From contig NZ_SMYZ01000039.1 in the NCBI RefSeq assembly GCF_004919685.1, positions 141,214-183,291 on the forward strand: DNA of 42,078 nt. Reading direction: 5' to 3'. The position numbers and the translations under genes were made by a program. The notes beneath the pieces are model-generated. The model did not search any database. It was not told the DNA's origin and was given only the letters and a program-made list of their open reading frames with translations. Positions 26,996-37,550 of the stretch are shown piece after piece (position 1 is the first letter of the stretch; each line of letters starts with the position of its first letter). Source of the stretch: Mesorhizobium norvegicum. Its GTDB lineage: Bacteria > Pseudomonadota > Alphaproteobacteria > Rhizobiales > Rhizobiaceae.

Positions 26996-28872
26996 GCAAC
27001 ATCCCTTTGTGGGCGCTGGGCGCTCTCCGCATGGCGGACATGCGCGACAATGATCGCCAGCGCCGCCGGCGTCATGCCCTCCATGCGCTGGGCATCGGCG
27101 ATGGAGCGCGGCCGCCGCGCCTGCATCTTCTGCTTCAACTCGTTGGACAGCCCCGGCACCCCGGCGAAATCGACCGCCTCCGGGATCAACCGGCTCTCTT
27201 CGTGCCGGATCTGCGCGACGTCCGTCTTCTGGCGATCGAGATAGACCGAATATTTCGCCTCCGTTTCGAGGCGCTCCGCCGTCTTGCCGTCGATTTCTGC
27301 AAAGCGCGAATCGAGACGAGCCAGCCAGGCCACATCGACGTCGGGATAGGACAGCAATTCATAGCCGGACCGGCGCACGCCATCCCGGTTGATCTCCAGC
27401 CCGTGACGCGCCGCCTCGTTGGGCGTCAGGGTGAGCGACTTCGCGAGCTGACGTGCCTCATCGAGGCGCTGCATGACAGTCTCGTAGCGCTGCATCCGCT
27501 GCGTCGAGGCAATTCCCAGCCTCGCCGCCAACGGCGTCAGCCGTTCATCCGCATTATCGGCGCGCAGCGACAGCCGGAACTCGGCCCGCGAGGTGAACAT
27601 CCGGTAGGGTTCGCTGATGCCGCGGCTGGTCAAATCGTCGACCATCACGCCGATATAGGCTTCGGTGCGGCTGAGCACGATCTGCTCGCTGCCCGACGCC
27701 CGCCGCGCCGCATTGAGGCCGGCGAGCAGGCCCTGGCCGGCGGCTTCTTCATAACCGGTCGTGCCGTTGATCTGCCCGGCGAGGAAGAGACCAGCGATGC
27801 GCTTCGTCTCCAGCGTCTGATGCAGCTCGCGCGGATCGACATGATCATATTCAATGGCATAGCCAGGCTGCAGCATGGTTGCGCGTTCGAGCCCGGGAAT
27901 GGTTTTCAGGATGTCGAGCTGCACATCCTCCGGCAGCGACGTCGAAATCCCATTGGGATAGACCGTGTCGTCGTCCAGCCCTTCCGGTTCGAGAAAGATC
28001 TGGTGCCCGTCCCGGTCGCCGAACTTGACGATCTTGTCCTCGATCGACGGGCAATAGCGCGGCCCGACGCCCTCGATCGAGCCGGAATACATGGCCGAGC
28101 GGCCGAGATTGGCGCGGATCAGTTCATGCGTGGCCGTGGTCGTGCGCGTGATGCCGCACTCGATCTGCGGCGTCTCGATGCGGTCGGTCATCAGCGAAAA
28201 CGGCACCGGATCCTCATCCGCCGCCTGTTTGTCCAGCGACGCCCAATCGATGGTCCGGCCATCGAGCCGCGGCGGCGTGCCGGTCTTCAGCCGGCCGAGC
28301 TTGAAGCCCGCGCGGTCCATCGTCGCCGACAGGCCAAGGCTGGCCTGCTCGTTCATGCGGCCGGCGACAATCTTCTTCTCGCCGATATGGATAAGCCCGC
28401 GCAGGAAGGTCCCGGTCGTCAGAACGACCGCGCCACAGGCAAGCCGCCTGCCGTCGGCCAGGAGAACGGCCGCGATCTGGCCTTCGACGATCTCGAAGTC
28501 CAAAACCTCGCTTTCGACCACGTCGAGATCGTTCTGCTGCCGAATCGCTTCCTGCATGGCAAGGCGATAGAGCTTTCTGTCGGCCTGCGTGCGCGGCCCG
28601 CGCACCGCTGGACCCTTGCGGCGGTTGAGCAGGCGGAACTGAATGCCGGCCGCATCGGCCACGCGGCCCATCAGGCCGTCCATGGCGTCGATCTCGCGCA
28701 CCAGATGACCCTTGCCGAGCCCGCCGATCGCCGGATTGCAGGACATCACGCCGATGGTATCAAAACGCAGCGTCACCAAAGCGGTCTTCGCACCGGCGCG
28801 CGCGGCAGCGCTGGCCGCCTCGCACCCGGCGTGGCCGCCGCCCACCACAACCACATCATAGTGATCGGTCAT
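26992..28872 (-). CDS. mnmG: tRNA uridine-5-carboxymethylaminomethyl modification enzyme MnmG (GidA)
   Basis: A 626-residue FAD protein that with MnmE installs the (carboxymethyl)aminomethyl group on U34 of certain tRNAs. The FAD motif is GGGHAG at 11-16. [20 protein letters not shown] near residue 45 and [18 protein letters not shown] near 260 are family signatures. The C-terminal helical domain ends in [24 protein letters not shown] 28872 ([13 protein letters not shown]) is used; an extension to 28920 is open but unsupported. The stop overlaps the rsmG start. All expected motifs are intact. Confidence 0.96.
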   Translation of the reverse strand: MTDHYDVVVVGGGHAGCEAASAAARAGAKTALVTLRFDTIGVMSCNPAIGGLGKGHLVREIDAMDGLMGRVADAAGIQFRLLNRRKGPAVRGPRTQADRKLYRLAMQEAIRQQNDLDVVESEVLDFEIVEGQIAAVLLADGRRLACGAVVLTTGTFLRGLIHIGEKKIVAGRMNEQASLGLSATMDRAGFKLGRLKTGTPPRLDGRTIDWASLDKQAADEDPVPFSLMTDRIETPQIECGITRTTTATHELIRANLGRSAMYSGSIEGVGPRYCPSIEDKIVKFGDRDGHQIFLEPEGLDDDTVYPNGISTSLPEDVQLDILKTIPGLERATMLQPGYAIEYDHVDPRELHQTLETKRIAGLFLAGQINGTTGYEEAAGQGLLAGLNAARRASGSEQIVLSRTEAYIGVMVDDLTSRGISEPYRMFTSRAEFRLSLRADNADERLTPLAARLGIASTQRMQRYETVMQRLDEARQLAKSLTLTPNEAARHGLEINRDGVRRSGYELLSYPDVDVAWLARLDSRFAEIDGKTAERLETEAKYSVYLDRQKTDVAQIRHEESRLIPEAVDFAGVPGLSNELKQKMQARRPRSIADAQRMEGMTPAALAIIVAHVRHAESAQRPQRDVA

Positions 28873-28949
28873 TTCCAAACGTCCCAGACTCAATGAACGA
28901 GGGACACATGTCCCTGCCAAGCAGCGCTGTCAAGAAAACTCCGCAAGTC

Positions 28950-28965
28950 GTTTCACGTGAAACAG
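28950..28965. promoter_or_regulatory. parS: parS-like site 2 (mnmG-mnmE gap)
   Basis: CGTTTCACGTGAAACA matches parS at 15 of 16 positions. The core palindrome is intact. It lies about 80 bases upstream of mnmG. Confidence 0.9.
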
Positions 28966-28986
28966 CCTTGCACCTGCCATCGCGCG

Positions 28987-29002
28987 TGTTTCACGTGAGT
29001 CA
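28987..29002. promoter_or_regulatory. parS: parS-like site 3 (variant half)
   Basis: TGTTTCACGTGAGTCA matches parS at 14 of 16 positions; the left half is perfect and the right half reads GAGTCA. The same 16-mer recurs at 29016 and 29358. Confidence 0.75.
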
Positions 29003-29015
29003 TCAGGGCCGCAGA

Positions 29016-29031
29016 TGTTTCACGTGAGTCA
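29016..29031. promoter_or_regulatory. parS: parS-like site 4 (variant half)
   Basis: TGTTTCACGTGAGTCA again, 29 bases after site 3. Confidence 0.75.
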
Positions 29032-29087
29032 CGCCGGCCGCGCTGCACGAAGTGTTTTGAAGGTTTGAGCCGAAAGCTTCAATATCT

Positions 29088-29267
29088 CGTCATCCTAGGG
29101 CGAAGCAGGAGCGAAGCTCCGTCGCGCAGACCCTAGGATCCATGCCGCGACCTGAACCGAGGATGCAGCGGTTCAAATTCTGAACCGTGGCAACGCATTG
29201 GAGTCCCGGCATGGATCCTGGGGTCTGCGCTGCGTCGCTGCGCTCCTTGCTTCGCCCCAGGATGACT
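29088..29267. repeat. Family-3 inverted-repeat element, copy B
   Basis: Arms 29088-29151 and 29205-29267, with the CGTCATCCTAGGGCGAAGCA outer end and GGATCCATGCCG inner end, flank a loop of about 53 bases. The loop contains GATGCAGCGGTTCA and CAACGCATTG, which also occur beside the left arm of copy D. It lies between parS sites 4 and 5; the remaining sequence of the 498-base gap shows no gene. Confidence 0.85.
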
Positions 29268-29357
29268 AAGCGACGGGCCTTTCAGCCCAAGGCATCTGGC
29301 CCATCACGCAAGCGACCCGCCAGGGCCAGAGGATTTGCTCATGTCCCAATGAGCCAC

Positions 29358-29373
29358 TGTTTCACGTGAGTCA
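29358..29373. promoter_or_regulatory. parS: parS-like site 5 (overlaps the mnmE stop codon)
   Basis: TGTTTCACGTGAGTCA; its last three bases are the complement of the mnmE TGA stop. Confidence 0.75.
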
Positions 29374-30702
29374 TTTCCCGATGCAGAACTGCGAAAAGAT
29401 CACATCCAGCATGTCCTCGACGTCAATGGCGCCGACGATTCGGCCCAGGCGGTCGGCAGCAAGCCGCAACTCCTCGGCGCGCAATTCCTGCCCGACCGTC
29501 CGGCCATCAGTTGCGCGAAGCAGATGGCGGTTGGTCTCACCAAGCAATTCGACGTGACGCAGGCGAGACGGCAGGACATCGCCGGCGTTGCCGGCCGCTT
29601 CCGCCGCACGCCGGCCGATTTCCGCCAGCAGCTCGTCCACGCCCGTCCCGTCCTTCACCGAGATGACAAAGTCATAGTCCCCGGCCGCGTCGCTCGCCGC
29701 GTGTCTCTCGAGCAGATCGAGCTTGGTGCCGACGCGCAAGGTCGGCGCCTCGGTCGGCAGCGAGCCGACATCCCTGGGGCTCGCAAGGTCCTGAAGCAAC
29801 AATAGGAGATCGGCGCCATGCGCCTTGGCTCTCGCCTTCTCGATGCCGATCGCCTCGACCTTGCCCGGCGCGTCGCGCAGTCCGGCCGTATCGATCATCC
29901 TGACCCGCAACCCGTGAAGATCAAGTGTCACTTCAAGCAGGTCCCTGGTCGTGCCGGGCTCATCCGTTACTATAGCGGCATCCCGCCGCGCCAGGGCGTT
30001 GAACAGACTCGACTTACCGGCATTCGGCGCGCCAAGGATGACGACCTCGAAGCCGTCACGGATAATCTCGGCGGCGCGAAATCCGGCGATGTGCCGGTCG
30101 ATTTCCCCGATCATTGTCCGGACATCGGACCAGACCGTGTCCGAAACGGAACCGGGAACATCGTCCTCATCGGCAAAATCGATCTCCGCCTCGATCATCG
30201 CCCGGGCATGGAGCAGCCGGCGGCGCCAGCCGAGGTAGAGTTCGCTTTGAACTCCTTCGGCATTCTGGACCGCAAAACGCCGCTGCGCTTCGGTCTCGGC
30301 GTTGACCAAGTCAGCCAGTGCCTCTGTCTCTACGAGGTCGATTTTGCCGTTAAGGAAGGCGCGGCGAGTGAATTCGCCCGGTTCAGCATGCCTGACGCCA
30401 TCAAAACCACCGATGGTCTCCAGCATTCGAGCCACCACGGCGCGCCCGCCATGAACATGGAACTCGGCGACATCCTCGCCGGTAAAGCTCGTGGGGCTGG
30501 GAAAGAACAGAACCAGGCCGTTGTCGAGCACGGTTCCATCGGGCGCCCGCAGCTTGCGCAAAACCGCCACGCGGTCCTTAACCATACCACCGGCAATCGT
30601 TTCGACCACGAATCGAGTCTGCGGACCGGAAATACGGATGACGGCGACGCCGGCGGGAAGCCGGCCGCTCGACAACGCAACGATGGAATCGCCTGAATTC
30701 AT
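29371..30702 (-). CDS. mnmE: tRNA modification GTPase MnmE (TrmE)
   Basis: A 443-residue GTPase, the partner of MnmG in U34 modification of tRNA. The N-terminal tetrahydrofolate-binding domain has GRLPAGVAVIRISGP at 13-27. A helical domain follows, with the G domain inserted: G1 is GAPNAGKS at 224-231, the G2 loop is EPGTTRD and G3 is DTAGLRD. The essential C-terminal CxGK is C440-I-G-K443. All landmarks are present. It is divergent from the thioredoxin-domain gene, with about 50-60 bases between starts. Its stop codon lies within a parS-like site. Confidence 0.96.
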   Translation of the reverse strand: MNSGDSIVALSSGRLPAGVAVIRISGPQTRFVVETIAGGMVKDRVAVLRKLRAPDGTVLDNGLVLFFPSPTSFTGEDVAEFHVHGGRAVVARMLETIGGFDGVRHAEPGEFTRRAFLNGKIDLVETEALADLVNAETEAQRRFAVQNAEGVQSELYLGWRRRLLHARAMIEAEIDFADEDDVPGSVSDTVWSDVRTMIGEIDRHIAGFRAAEIIRDGFEVVILGAPNAGKSSLFNALARRDAAIVTDEPGTTRDLLEVTLDLHGLRVRMIDTAGLRDAPGKVEAIGIEKARAKAHGADLLLLLQDLASPRDVGSLPTEAPTLRVGTKLDLLERHAASDAAGDYDFVISVKDGTGVDELLAEIGRRAAEAAGNAGDVLPSRLRHVELLGETNRHLLRATDGRTVGQELRAEELRLAADRLGRIVGAIDVEDMLDVIFSQFCIGK

Positions 30703-30753
30703 TTGCCCGCTCTACCGAACCGCCCTAGCTTTCCGCCAACGCTGTGAACCGAG

Positions 30754-32793
30754 TTGCCCATTGTGACATTGCCTGCGCAAAACCTGCTTGCTGAAGAAGC
30801 CAGCCCCTATCTGCAGCAGCACAGCGGCAATCCCGTCCACTGGCGGGCCTGGTCGCCGGCTTCGCTTGGAGAGGCCAGGGCGCTGGACAGGCCGATCCTG
30901 CTCTCGGTCGGCTATGCCGCCTGCCATTGGTGCCATGTCATGGCGCACGAAAGCTTCGAGAACGATGACGTCGCCGCCGTCATGAACCGTCTGTTCGTCA
31001 ATATCAAGGTCGACCGCGAGGAGCGGCCCGACATCGACCAGATCTACATGGCGGCGCTCTCCGCGATGGGCGAGCAAGGCGGCTGGCCGCTGACCATGTT
31101 CCTGACGCCGGACGGCAAGCCGTTCTGGGGCGGCACCTATTTTCCGCGCGAGCCGCGCTACGGCCGCCCCGGTTTCATCCAGGTTATGCAGGCGGTGGAC
31201 AAGGCCTGGCGAGAGAAGCGGGCGAGCCTCAACCAGAGCGCCGACGGCCTGACGACCCATGTCGAGGCGCGGCTCGCCGGTTCGCATGCAAAAACAGGGC
31301 TCGATCCCGACACGCTGGCGGAACTTGCCAAGGGCATCGACGGCATGGTCGACCGCGATCTTGGCGGCCTGCGCGGCGCGCCGAAATTCCCCAATGCGCC
31401 GTTCATGCTTACACTCTGGCTGTCCTGGCTGCGCGACGGCCACGCCAGCCATCGCGACGACGTCCTGCTCAGCCTCGAGCAGATGGTGAGCGGCGGCATT
31501 TACGACCATATCGGCGGCGGGCTCAGCCGCTACTCGACCGACGCCGAGTGGCTGGTGCCGCATTTCGAAAAAATGCTCTACGACAATGCCCAGCTCGTCC
31601 GCTTTTGCAATTGGGCCTACGCGGCGAGCGGCAATGAACTGTTCCGGATGCGAATCGAAGAGACGATCGACTGGCTGCTGCGCGAAATGCGCGTCGACGG
31701 CGGCGCTTTTGCCGCCAGCCTCGATGCCGACAGCGACGGCGAGGAAGGGCTGTTCTACACCTGGAGCCGCGACGAGATCGAAGCTGTTCTCGGTGATGAT
31801 TCCGCATTGTTTTTCAAGCACTTCACGCTGTCCAGCCCGCATGGCTGGGAAGGCAAGCCGGTTGTCCATCAAACAAGGTCCCAGCAATCGCAAAGTGTTG
31901 TCGATCGCGAGCAACTCGTCCCGCTGAAAGCGAAGCTTCTGGCGGCCAGAGAGCATCGTGTGAGGCCCGGGCGCGACGGCAAGGCGCTCACCGACTGGAA
32001 CGGCCTGATGATTGCAGCCCTTGCCGAGGCCGGCCGCTCGCTGGCGCGGCCTGACTGGATCGACGCTGCGGCAAAGGCCTTTGCCCATATCGCCTCCGCC
32101 AGCCGCGACGGCCGCTTGCCGCATTCGATGCTCGGCGCCAAAAGATTGTTCCCGGCTTTGTCGAGCGACTACGCCGCGATGGCCAACGCAGCAATCTCGC
32201 TGTTCGAGGCGTCAGGCGACTGGAGCTATGTCGACCAGGCCAGCCAGTTCATCGGGCAGCTCGACCGCTGGCACGCCGACGCCGAGAAAACAGGCTACTA
32301 TTTGACCGCTTCGGACAGCGCTGACGTGCCGATCCGTATCCGGGGCGATGTCGACGAAGCCATCCCGTCCGCCACCGGCCAGATCATCGAGGCATTGGTC
32401 CGGCTCGCCTCCGTCACCGGCGATCTCGAACTGCAGGAAAAAGCCTGGAAGGTCGCCGAACATGCCGCCGGCCGGGCGGCGCAGCAGGCCTATGGCCAAG
32501 CCGGCACCGTCAACGCCTGCGCGCTGGCGATCGAGCCCCTCAAATTGGTCATCGTCGATGCGCTGGACGATCCAAAGCTCGTTCCGGTTGCGAATCGATG
32601 CCCGGACCCGCGCCGCGTCGACATCGTCGTGCCAATCGGTACGGCAGCGAATCGACCCTTGCTGCCCGGTGGAATCCTGCCGCCGACCAACCGGTCCGGC
32701 GCCTGGCTCTGCACCGGGCAGGTCTGCTTGCCGGCGGTCATGGATGCGGAGGAGTTGGAACGGCTGTTGCGGCGCGCGAATTCGTCATCCTAG
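30754..32793 (+). CDS. Thioredoxin domain-containing protein (YyaL/DUF255 family)
   Basis: A 679-residue protein of the YyaL/spermatogenesis-associated protein 20 family. The N-terminal DUF255 thioredoxin-like domain (about 1-165) has C57-H-W-C60 (YAACHWCHVM), then FVNIKVDREERPDID and GGWPLTMFLTPDGKPFWGGTYFP. The rest is an (alpha/alpha)6-barrel-like region resembling glycan epimerases, with GGIYDHIGGGLSRYSTDAEWLVPHFEKMLYDN near 245. The start is uncertain: TTG at 30754 and GTG at 30763 are both in frame and neither has a strong ribosome-binding site. No signal peptide is visible. The enzymatic role of the family is not established. A repeat element follows the stop. Confidence 0.88.
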   Translation: MPIVTLPAQNLLAEEASPYLQQHSGNPVHWRAWSPASLGEARALDRPILLSVGYAACHWCHVMAHESFENDDVAAVMNRLFVNIKVDREERPDIDQIYMAALSAMGEQGGWPLTMFLTPDGKPFWGGTYFPREPRYGRPGFIQVMQAVDKAWREKRASLNQSADGLTTHVEARLAGSHAKTGLDPDTLAELAKGIDGMVDRDLGGLRGAPKFPNAPFMLTLWLSWLRDGHASHRDDVLLSLEQMVSGGIYDHIGGGLSRYSTDAEWLVPHFEKMLYDNAQLVRFCNWAYAASGNELFRMRIEETIDWLLREMRVDGGAFAASLDADSDGEEGLFYTWSRDEIEAVLGDDSALFFKHFTLSSPHGWEGKPVVHQTRSQQSQSVVDREQLVPLKAKLLAAREHRVRPGRDGKALTDWNGLMIAALAEAGRSLARPDWIDAAAKAFAHIASASRDGRLPHSMLGAKRLFPALSSDYAAMANAAISLFEASGDWSYVDQASQFIGQLDRWHADAEKTGYYLTASDSADVPIRIRGDVDEAIPSATGQIIEALVRLASVTGDLELQEKAWKVAEHAAGRAAQQAYGQAGTVNACALAIEPLKLVIVDALDDPKLVPVANRCPDPRRVDIVVPIGTAANRPLLPGGILPPTNRSGAWLCTGQVCLPAVMDAEELERLLRRANSSS

Positions 32794-32939
32794 GGCGAAG
32801 CAAGGAGCGAAGCGACGCAGCGCAGACCCTAGGATCCATGCCGTTCCTTCCGAGCGACGCAACGGTGCAGAATCTGCACCGCTGTACCCTAAAGCTGATG
32901 TCGCGGCATGGATCCTCGGGTCAAGCCCGAGGATGACGA
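32783..32939. repeat. Family-3 inverted-repeat element, copy C
   Basis: The left arm (32783-32844) is the full form. The right arm (about 32902-32939) is shortened and contains CCTCGGGTCAAGCCCGAGG in place of the usual middle. The loop is about 58 bases with a GGTGCAG..CTGCACC hairpin. The left end overlaps the last codons of the thioredoxin-domain gene; rho lies 30 bases beyond the right end. Confidence 0.8.
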
Positions 32940-32969
32940 AGGCGAGGATGCGCTCCCCGTCTTAAGCCC

Positions 32970-34235
<1,266 letters not shown>

Positions 34236-34419
34236 AGACGGACCTTGAATAGATGGAGTCTGGGTAAGCTTTGGGAAAATATCGGCGGGATGCGACAAAT
34301 GCCGGGCGCGGCCGAAAGCAATGAGGGGCGGCGCATGACGGGAAGGAAGACCCGTCTTTTATCGTCGGTCGGGTGAAAGAGCAAGCTGCGTTTTGCGTGC
34401 CAAACAGGGCTAAACCGCA
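34236..34419. other. rho upstream region, no gene recognised
   Basis: The gap between hemJ and rho. No ORF is convincing. It probably contains the rho promoter and leader, but no clear promoter boxes or attenuator hairpin could be read. Confidence 0.4.
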
Positions 34420-34470
34420 GCATGCATGTCGTTATCTCAAAACCGGGGCCACTTTTGAGCGACATGCATC
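34420..34470. repeat. Rhizobial intergenic palindrome overlapping the hemJ stop
   Basis: GCATGCATGTCG on the left pairs with CGACATGCATC on the right, and TCTCAAAACCGG pairs loosely with CCACTTTTGAG. It is a relative of 5540-5586. It abuts the hemJ stop codon and would form a hairpin at the end of the hemE-hemJ transcript, without a T-run. Confidence 0.7.
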
Positions 34471-35005
34471 AAAACGGCTTGACGACAACCAGGATCACGA
34501 TTGCGATCATCAGCAATGTGGGGATCTCGTTGACCATCCGCCAGTGCCTCGCGGGCTTTTCGTTGCCATCCCTAGCGAATTTGCGCACCGCGCCGGCCAG
34601 ATAGCCATGAACGGCTGACAGCAAAAGCACCGCACCGATCTTGGCGTGCAGCCAGCCACCCTGGAAACCAAAGCCTTTCCAGGCAAGCCACAGGCCGAAC
34701 ACCCAGGTGACGATCATCGCCGGATTGATGATGCCGCGCAGCAGGCGCCGCTCCATCACCTTGAAGGTCTCCGACTGCGCCGAGCCCTTCTCGGCATCGG
34801 CATGGTAGACCAGCAGCCGCGGCAGATAGAGCATGCCCGCCATCCATGAGATCACGGCGAGGATATGGACCGCCTTGGCCCAGGGATAAAAACTGTCGGG
34901 TACGGCGAAATACAAAAGCGCGGTGAGAACGACCAGCACGACGATACCGATCGTCATGCGCATCATCGCCTGGCCAGTGCTGTTCGTGTTGTTCATCTCA
35001 GCCAT
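34469..35005 (-). CDS. hemJ: Protoporphyrinogen IX oxidase HemJ
   Basis: A 178-residue inner-membrane haem-binding protein catalysing protoporphyrinogen IX to protoporphyrin IX. Four or five hydrophobic segments are visible. The conserved AKAVHILAVISWMAGMLYLPRL (conserved His) is followed by ERRLLRGIINPAMIVTWVFG, GWLHAKIGAVLLLSAVHGYL and the terminal HWRMVNEIPTLLMI. Its ATG overlaps the hemE stop by one base, so the two haem genes are coupled. ATG at 34996 is an alternative start. Family assignment is clear from the motif order. Confidence 0.92.
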   Translation of the reverse strand: MAEMNNTNSTGQAMMRMTIGIVVLVVLTALLYFAVPDSFYPWAKAVHILAVISWMAGMLYLPRLLVYHADAEKGSAQSETFKVMERRLLRGIINPAMIVTWVFGLWLAWKGFGFQGGWLHAKIGAVLLLSAVHGYLAGAVRKFARDGNEKPARHWRMVNEIPTLLMIAIVILVVVKPF

Positions 35006-36036
35006 CAGCGTGTCGCGCTCCGTACCTGCTTTACCATCGCCTCGACATGGGCGATCGGCGTCTCCGGCGTGATGCCGTGGCCGAGATTGAAAATCAGCGG
35101 TCCGTCTCCCAGCGCTTTCAGGATCGCCTCGACGCCGTCGGACAGCGCCTTGCCGCCAGCCACGAGGCGCAAGGGATCGAGGTTGCCCTGAACTGCGCCT
35201 GAGCGCTGCAAATCCTTCGCCGCCTCCAGGGGCACCGTCCAGTCGATCCCCAGACCCGTTACGCCGGTCTTCTGGCGATAGGTCTGGTAGCGCGCGCCGG
35301 CGCCCTTGGGAAAGCCGATGATTGGCACATCGGGATAGACGGCCCGAACTTGACGCACGATCTCGGCCATCGGCTGGACGCAGAACAGGTCGAAGGACGC
35401 GTCATCGAGCACGCCGGACCAGGAATCGAAAATCTGCACCACATCCGCACCGGCCTCGATCTGGCGGATGAGATAGGCGGCCGAATGATCGGCAAGCACT
35501 TTCAGCAAATGCTGGAACGCTGCCGGCTCGCGATAGGCGAACAGCCGCGCCGGCGCCTGGTCGGGCGTGCCATGGCCGGCAATCATGTAGGTCGCCACCG
35601 TCCACGGTGCGCCGCAGAAGCCGATCAGCGTTGTCTCGTCGGGCAATCTTGCCCGCAACCGGCGAACCGTCTCGTAGACCGGTTCGAGATTCACGTGAAA
35701 CACATCGCCTTCCAGAGCCAATATCTCCGGCGCCGTGATCGGCGTCAGCAGCGGCCCTCGCCCCTCTTCGAAGCGGACGTCACGGCCAAGCGCATGCGGA
35801 ACGACAAGGATATCGGAAAACAGGATCGAGGCATCGAAGCCGAAGCGCTCGATCGGCTGCAAGGTCACTTCGACGGCAAGGTCGGGATCATAGCAGAGGT
35901 CGAGGAACGACCCGGCTCGTCTGCGCGTTTCACGATACTCCGGCAGATAGCGCCCGGCCTGACGCATCATCCAGAGCGGAGGCGGAAAATGAGCCTTGCC
36001 CTTCAGGACGTCCAGCATGATCCGGTTCTGGGGCAT
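35005..36036 (-). CDS. hemE: Uroporphyrinogen decarboxylase
   Basis: A 343-residue cytosolic enzyme decarboxylating uroporphyrinogen III to coproporphyrinogen III. The N-terminal signature is [17 protein letters not shown] near residue 18, and the second is [16 protein letters not shown] near 140. [11 protein letters not shown] and IFDSWSG are also present. ATG 36036 gives the standard length; the frame is open to a TTG at 36072 inside the presumed origin region. A parS-like site (35687-35702) lies inside the gene. In many alphaproteobacteria hemE borders the chromosomal origin. Confidence 0.96.
   Translation of the reverse strand: MPQNRIMLDVLKGKAHFPPPLWMMRQAGRYLPEYRETRRRAGSFLDLCYDPDLAVEVTLQPIERFGFDASILFSDILVVPHALGRDVRFEEGRGPLLTPITAPEILALEGDVFHVNLEPVYETVRRLRARLPDETTLIGFCGAPWTVATYMIAGHGTPDQAPARLFAYREPAAFQHLLKVLADHSAAYLIRQIEAGADVVQIFDSWSGVLDDASFDLFCVQPMAEIVRQVRAVYPDVPIIGFPKGAGARYQTYRQKTGVTGLGIDWTVPLEAAKDLQRSGAVQGNLDPLRLVAGGKALSDGVEAILKALGDGPLIFNLGHGITPETPIAHVEAMVKQVRSATR
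35687..35702. promoter_or_regulatory. parS: parS-like site 6 (inside hemE)
   Basis: On the minus strand it reads TGTTTCACGTGAATCT, 14 of 16 matches to parS. It is the site closest to the presumed origin, within about 0.4 kb. Confidence 0.7.
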
Positions 36037-36346
36037 CGAGCGCTCGCTTCTCCCAGCCTCTTCTATAATCAAAGATTCTTATATCTAAGATTCTTCTGAT
36101 TCTAAGAGTCTGTTGGTTCTGGTGGTTGTCACCTGTCCCGCTTTGCCCCGGAAAAAACCAGCCAACATATTGTCGCGTGCTTCTTTTGCCTGAATGTAGG
36201 GTTCTGGGGATAGTTCGGAATCCGTCACTGGAGTCAAAGCGTTAGGATGCGACGCAAGAAACCCGCCCTGTGGACGGACGAAGGGCAAAAGAAGCCGTCC
36301 CCAAACTTGTCCCCAGCCGCCCGACGAAGCTGACAGCGCATCGAAT

Positions 36347-36355
36347 TGTGGACAA
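36347..36355 (-). promoter_or_regulatory. DnaA box, one mismatch
   Basis: On the minus strand TTGTCCACA differs from TTATCCACA at one position. It lies about 50 bases from the perfect box. Confidence 0.6.
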
Positions 36356-36405
36356 ACTGCCATCTGATACAGTCGCCTCCGACCGACCCGTCTTTTCATC
36401 CCGCT

Positions 36406-36414
36406 TTATCCACA
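36406..36414 (+). promoter_or_regulatory. DnaA box, perfect consensus
   Basis: TTATCCACA, the strong DnaA-binding nonamer, 28 bases before the ppsR start. Confidence 0.85.
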
Positions 36415-36441
36415 GAAGCCCACAGCCCCAGGTGACCCCCT

Positions 36442-37263
36442 GTGAACAAACCCCAGAGCTTCTTCCACCTGCACCTGATTTCCGACGCGACCGGCGAAAC
36501 GCTGCTCGCCGCCGGCCGGGCGGCTTCGGCGCAATACAAGGATGCGCGCGCCATCGAGCACATCTATCCACTCATCCGCACCGAAAAGCAGGTGGCGAAA
36601 GTGTTCGAGGACATCGAGGAGGAGCCTGGCATCATCCTCTATACGGTCGTCGACCAGAAGCTGGCGCGCGGCATCGACGAGCGCTGCGCGACCATGGGCC
36701 TGCCCTGTGTGTCGGTGCTGGAGCCGGTGCTGACCGTGTTCCAGTCCTATCTCGGCACGCCGGCCGGCCGCCGCGTCGGCGCCCAGCATGTGCTCGACGC
36801 CGAATATTTCCGCCGCATCGATGCGCTCAATTTCACCATGGACCATGATGACGGCCAGCTGCCGCTGAATATGGACGATGCCGATGTCGTTTTGATCGGC
36901 ATCTCGCGCACGTCGAAGACGCCGACCAGCATCTATCTCGCCAACCGCGGCATCAAGACCGCCAACATCCCGATCGTGCTCGGCGTGCCGGTGCCGGAAA
37001 GCCTGGTCAACGCCAGCAAGCCGCTGATCGTCGGGCTGATCGCCACCGCCGAGCGCATCTCGCACGTCCGGCAAAACCGCATCCTCGGCAATAGCAGCTC
37101 GTATGAGGCATCAGACTATGTCGACCGCGCGGCGATCAGCGAAGAGCTCGCCTACGCCCGCAAGATCTGCACGCGCCATGGCTGGCCGATGATCGACGTC
37201 AGCCGCCGCTCGATCGAGGAAACGGCCGCGGCTATCGTTGCCCTGAGAGGGAAGAATAGATAA
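36442..37263 (+). CDS. ppsR: Pyruvate, phosphate dikinase regulatory protein (kinase/pyrophosphorylase, DUF299)
   Basis: A 273-residue bifunctional enzyme that phosphorylates pyruvate, phosphate dikinase (or PEP synthase) with ADP and reverses this with phosphate. The P-loop-like motif is [18 protein letters not shown] from about residue 153. The N terminus [16 protein letters not shown] and the late [17 protein letters not shown] near 213 are family signatures. The start is GTG at 36442, directly at the edge of the presumed oriC and overlapping a weak DnaA box. This family (the Rickettsia RP001 homologue) is the usual origin neighbour in alphaproteobacteria. Confidence 0.93.
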   Translation: MNKPQSFFHLHLISDATGETLLAAGRAASAQYKDARAIEHIYPLIRTEKQVAKVFEDIEEEPGIILYTVVDQKLARGIDERCATMGLPCVSVLEPVLTVFQSYLGTPAGRRVGAQHVLDAEYFRRIDALNFTMDHDDGQLPLNMDDADVVLIGISRTSKTPTSIYLANRGIKTANIPIVLGVPVPESLVNASKPLIVGLIATAERISHVRQNRILGNSSSYEASDYVDRAAISEELAYARKICTRHGWPMIDVSRRSIEETAAAIVALRGKNR

Positions 37264-37307
37264 ATGAGCGACGAGTGCGTTTTCCGAGTCTTCCTAGCGG
37301 AACTCGG

Positions 37308-37488
37308 CGCCGCCCCTCACCTGCCTGCCGGCATCCTCTCCCCGTATAGTGACGGGGAGAGGGGCGCTGTCGCCGATGGTTTCGCCAATCGCCGGCGTGG
37401 CCGGAAACAGCGCCAGCGCTGAAGCTGCCCCTTTCTCCCCGTCTCTATACGGGGAGAAATGTCCGGCAGGACAATGAGGGGCAGCGCC
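37308..37488. repeat. Family-4 inverted-repeat element, copy 1
   Basis: The ends are GCCGCCCCTCACCTGCCTGC and its inverted CCGGCAGG..ATGAGGGGCAGCGC. Inner hairpins are CTCCCCGTATAGTGACGGGGAG and the mirrored form near 37433-37456. Relatives are at 39605, 41945 and the left window edge. It lies between ppsR and maf. Confidence 0.85.
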
Positions 37489-37550
37489 AACTTTACAGGA
37501 CTAGAGCTGATCATACTCCAACCGCGCCTGTGTCTGCGCCCGAGTGCAAA

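Larger units (their letters stand above)
36037..36441. other. oriC: Probable chromosomal replication origin (oriC)
   Basis: The 405-base gap between hemE and the divergent ppsR gene, the classical oriC position in Caulobacter, Rickettsia and rhizobia. An AT-rich stretch lies at 36060-36118. GANTC sites begin at 36074, 36089, 36098, 36106, 36218 and 36231. A perfect DnaA box TTATCCACA is at 36406-36414, a one-mismatch box at 36347-36355 (minus strand) and weaker ones at 36269-36277 and 36441-36449. Core genes on both sides are transcribed outward. Origin function is inferred from these features. Confidence 0.8.

Noticed and set aside
27007..28896. 629-codon open frame antisense to mnmG
   Set aside because: It mirrors mnmG over its full length, is Arg/His-rich and has no domain pattern. 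mnmG is certain.
28901..28914. GGGACA-CA-TGTCCC inverted repeat upstream of mnmG
   Set aside because: Six-base arms are expected by chance in this much sequence, and no regulator is implied.
36242..36571. Minus-strand ORF across the presumed oriC
   Set aside because: Arg/Ser-rich translation without motifs; it overlaps DnaA boxes and the certain ppsR start.
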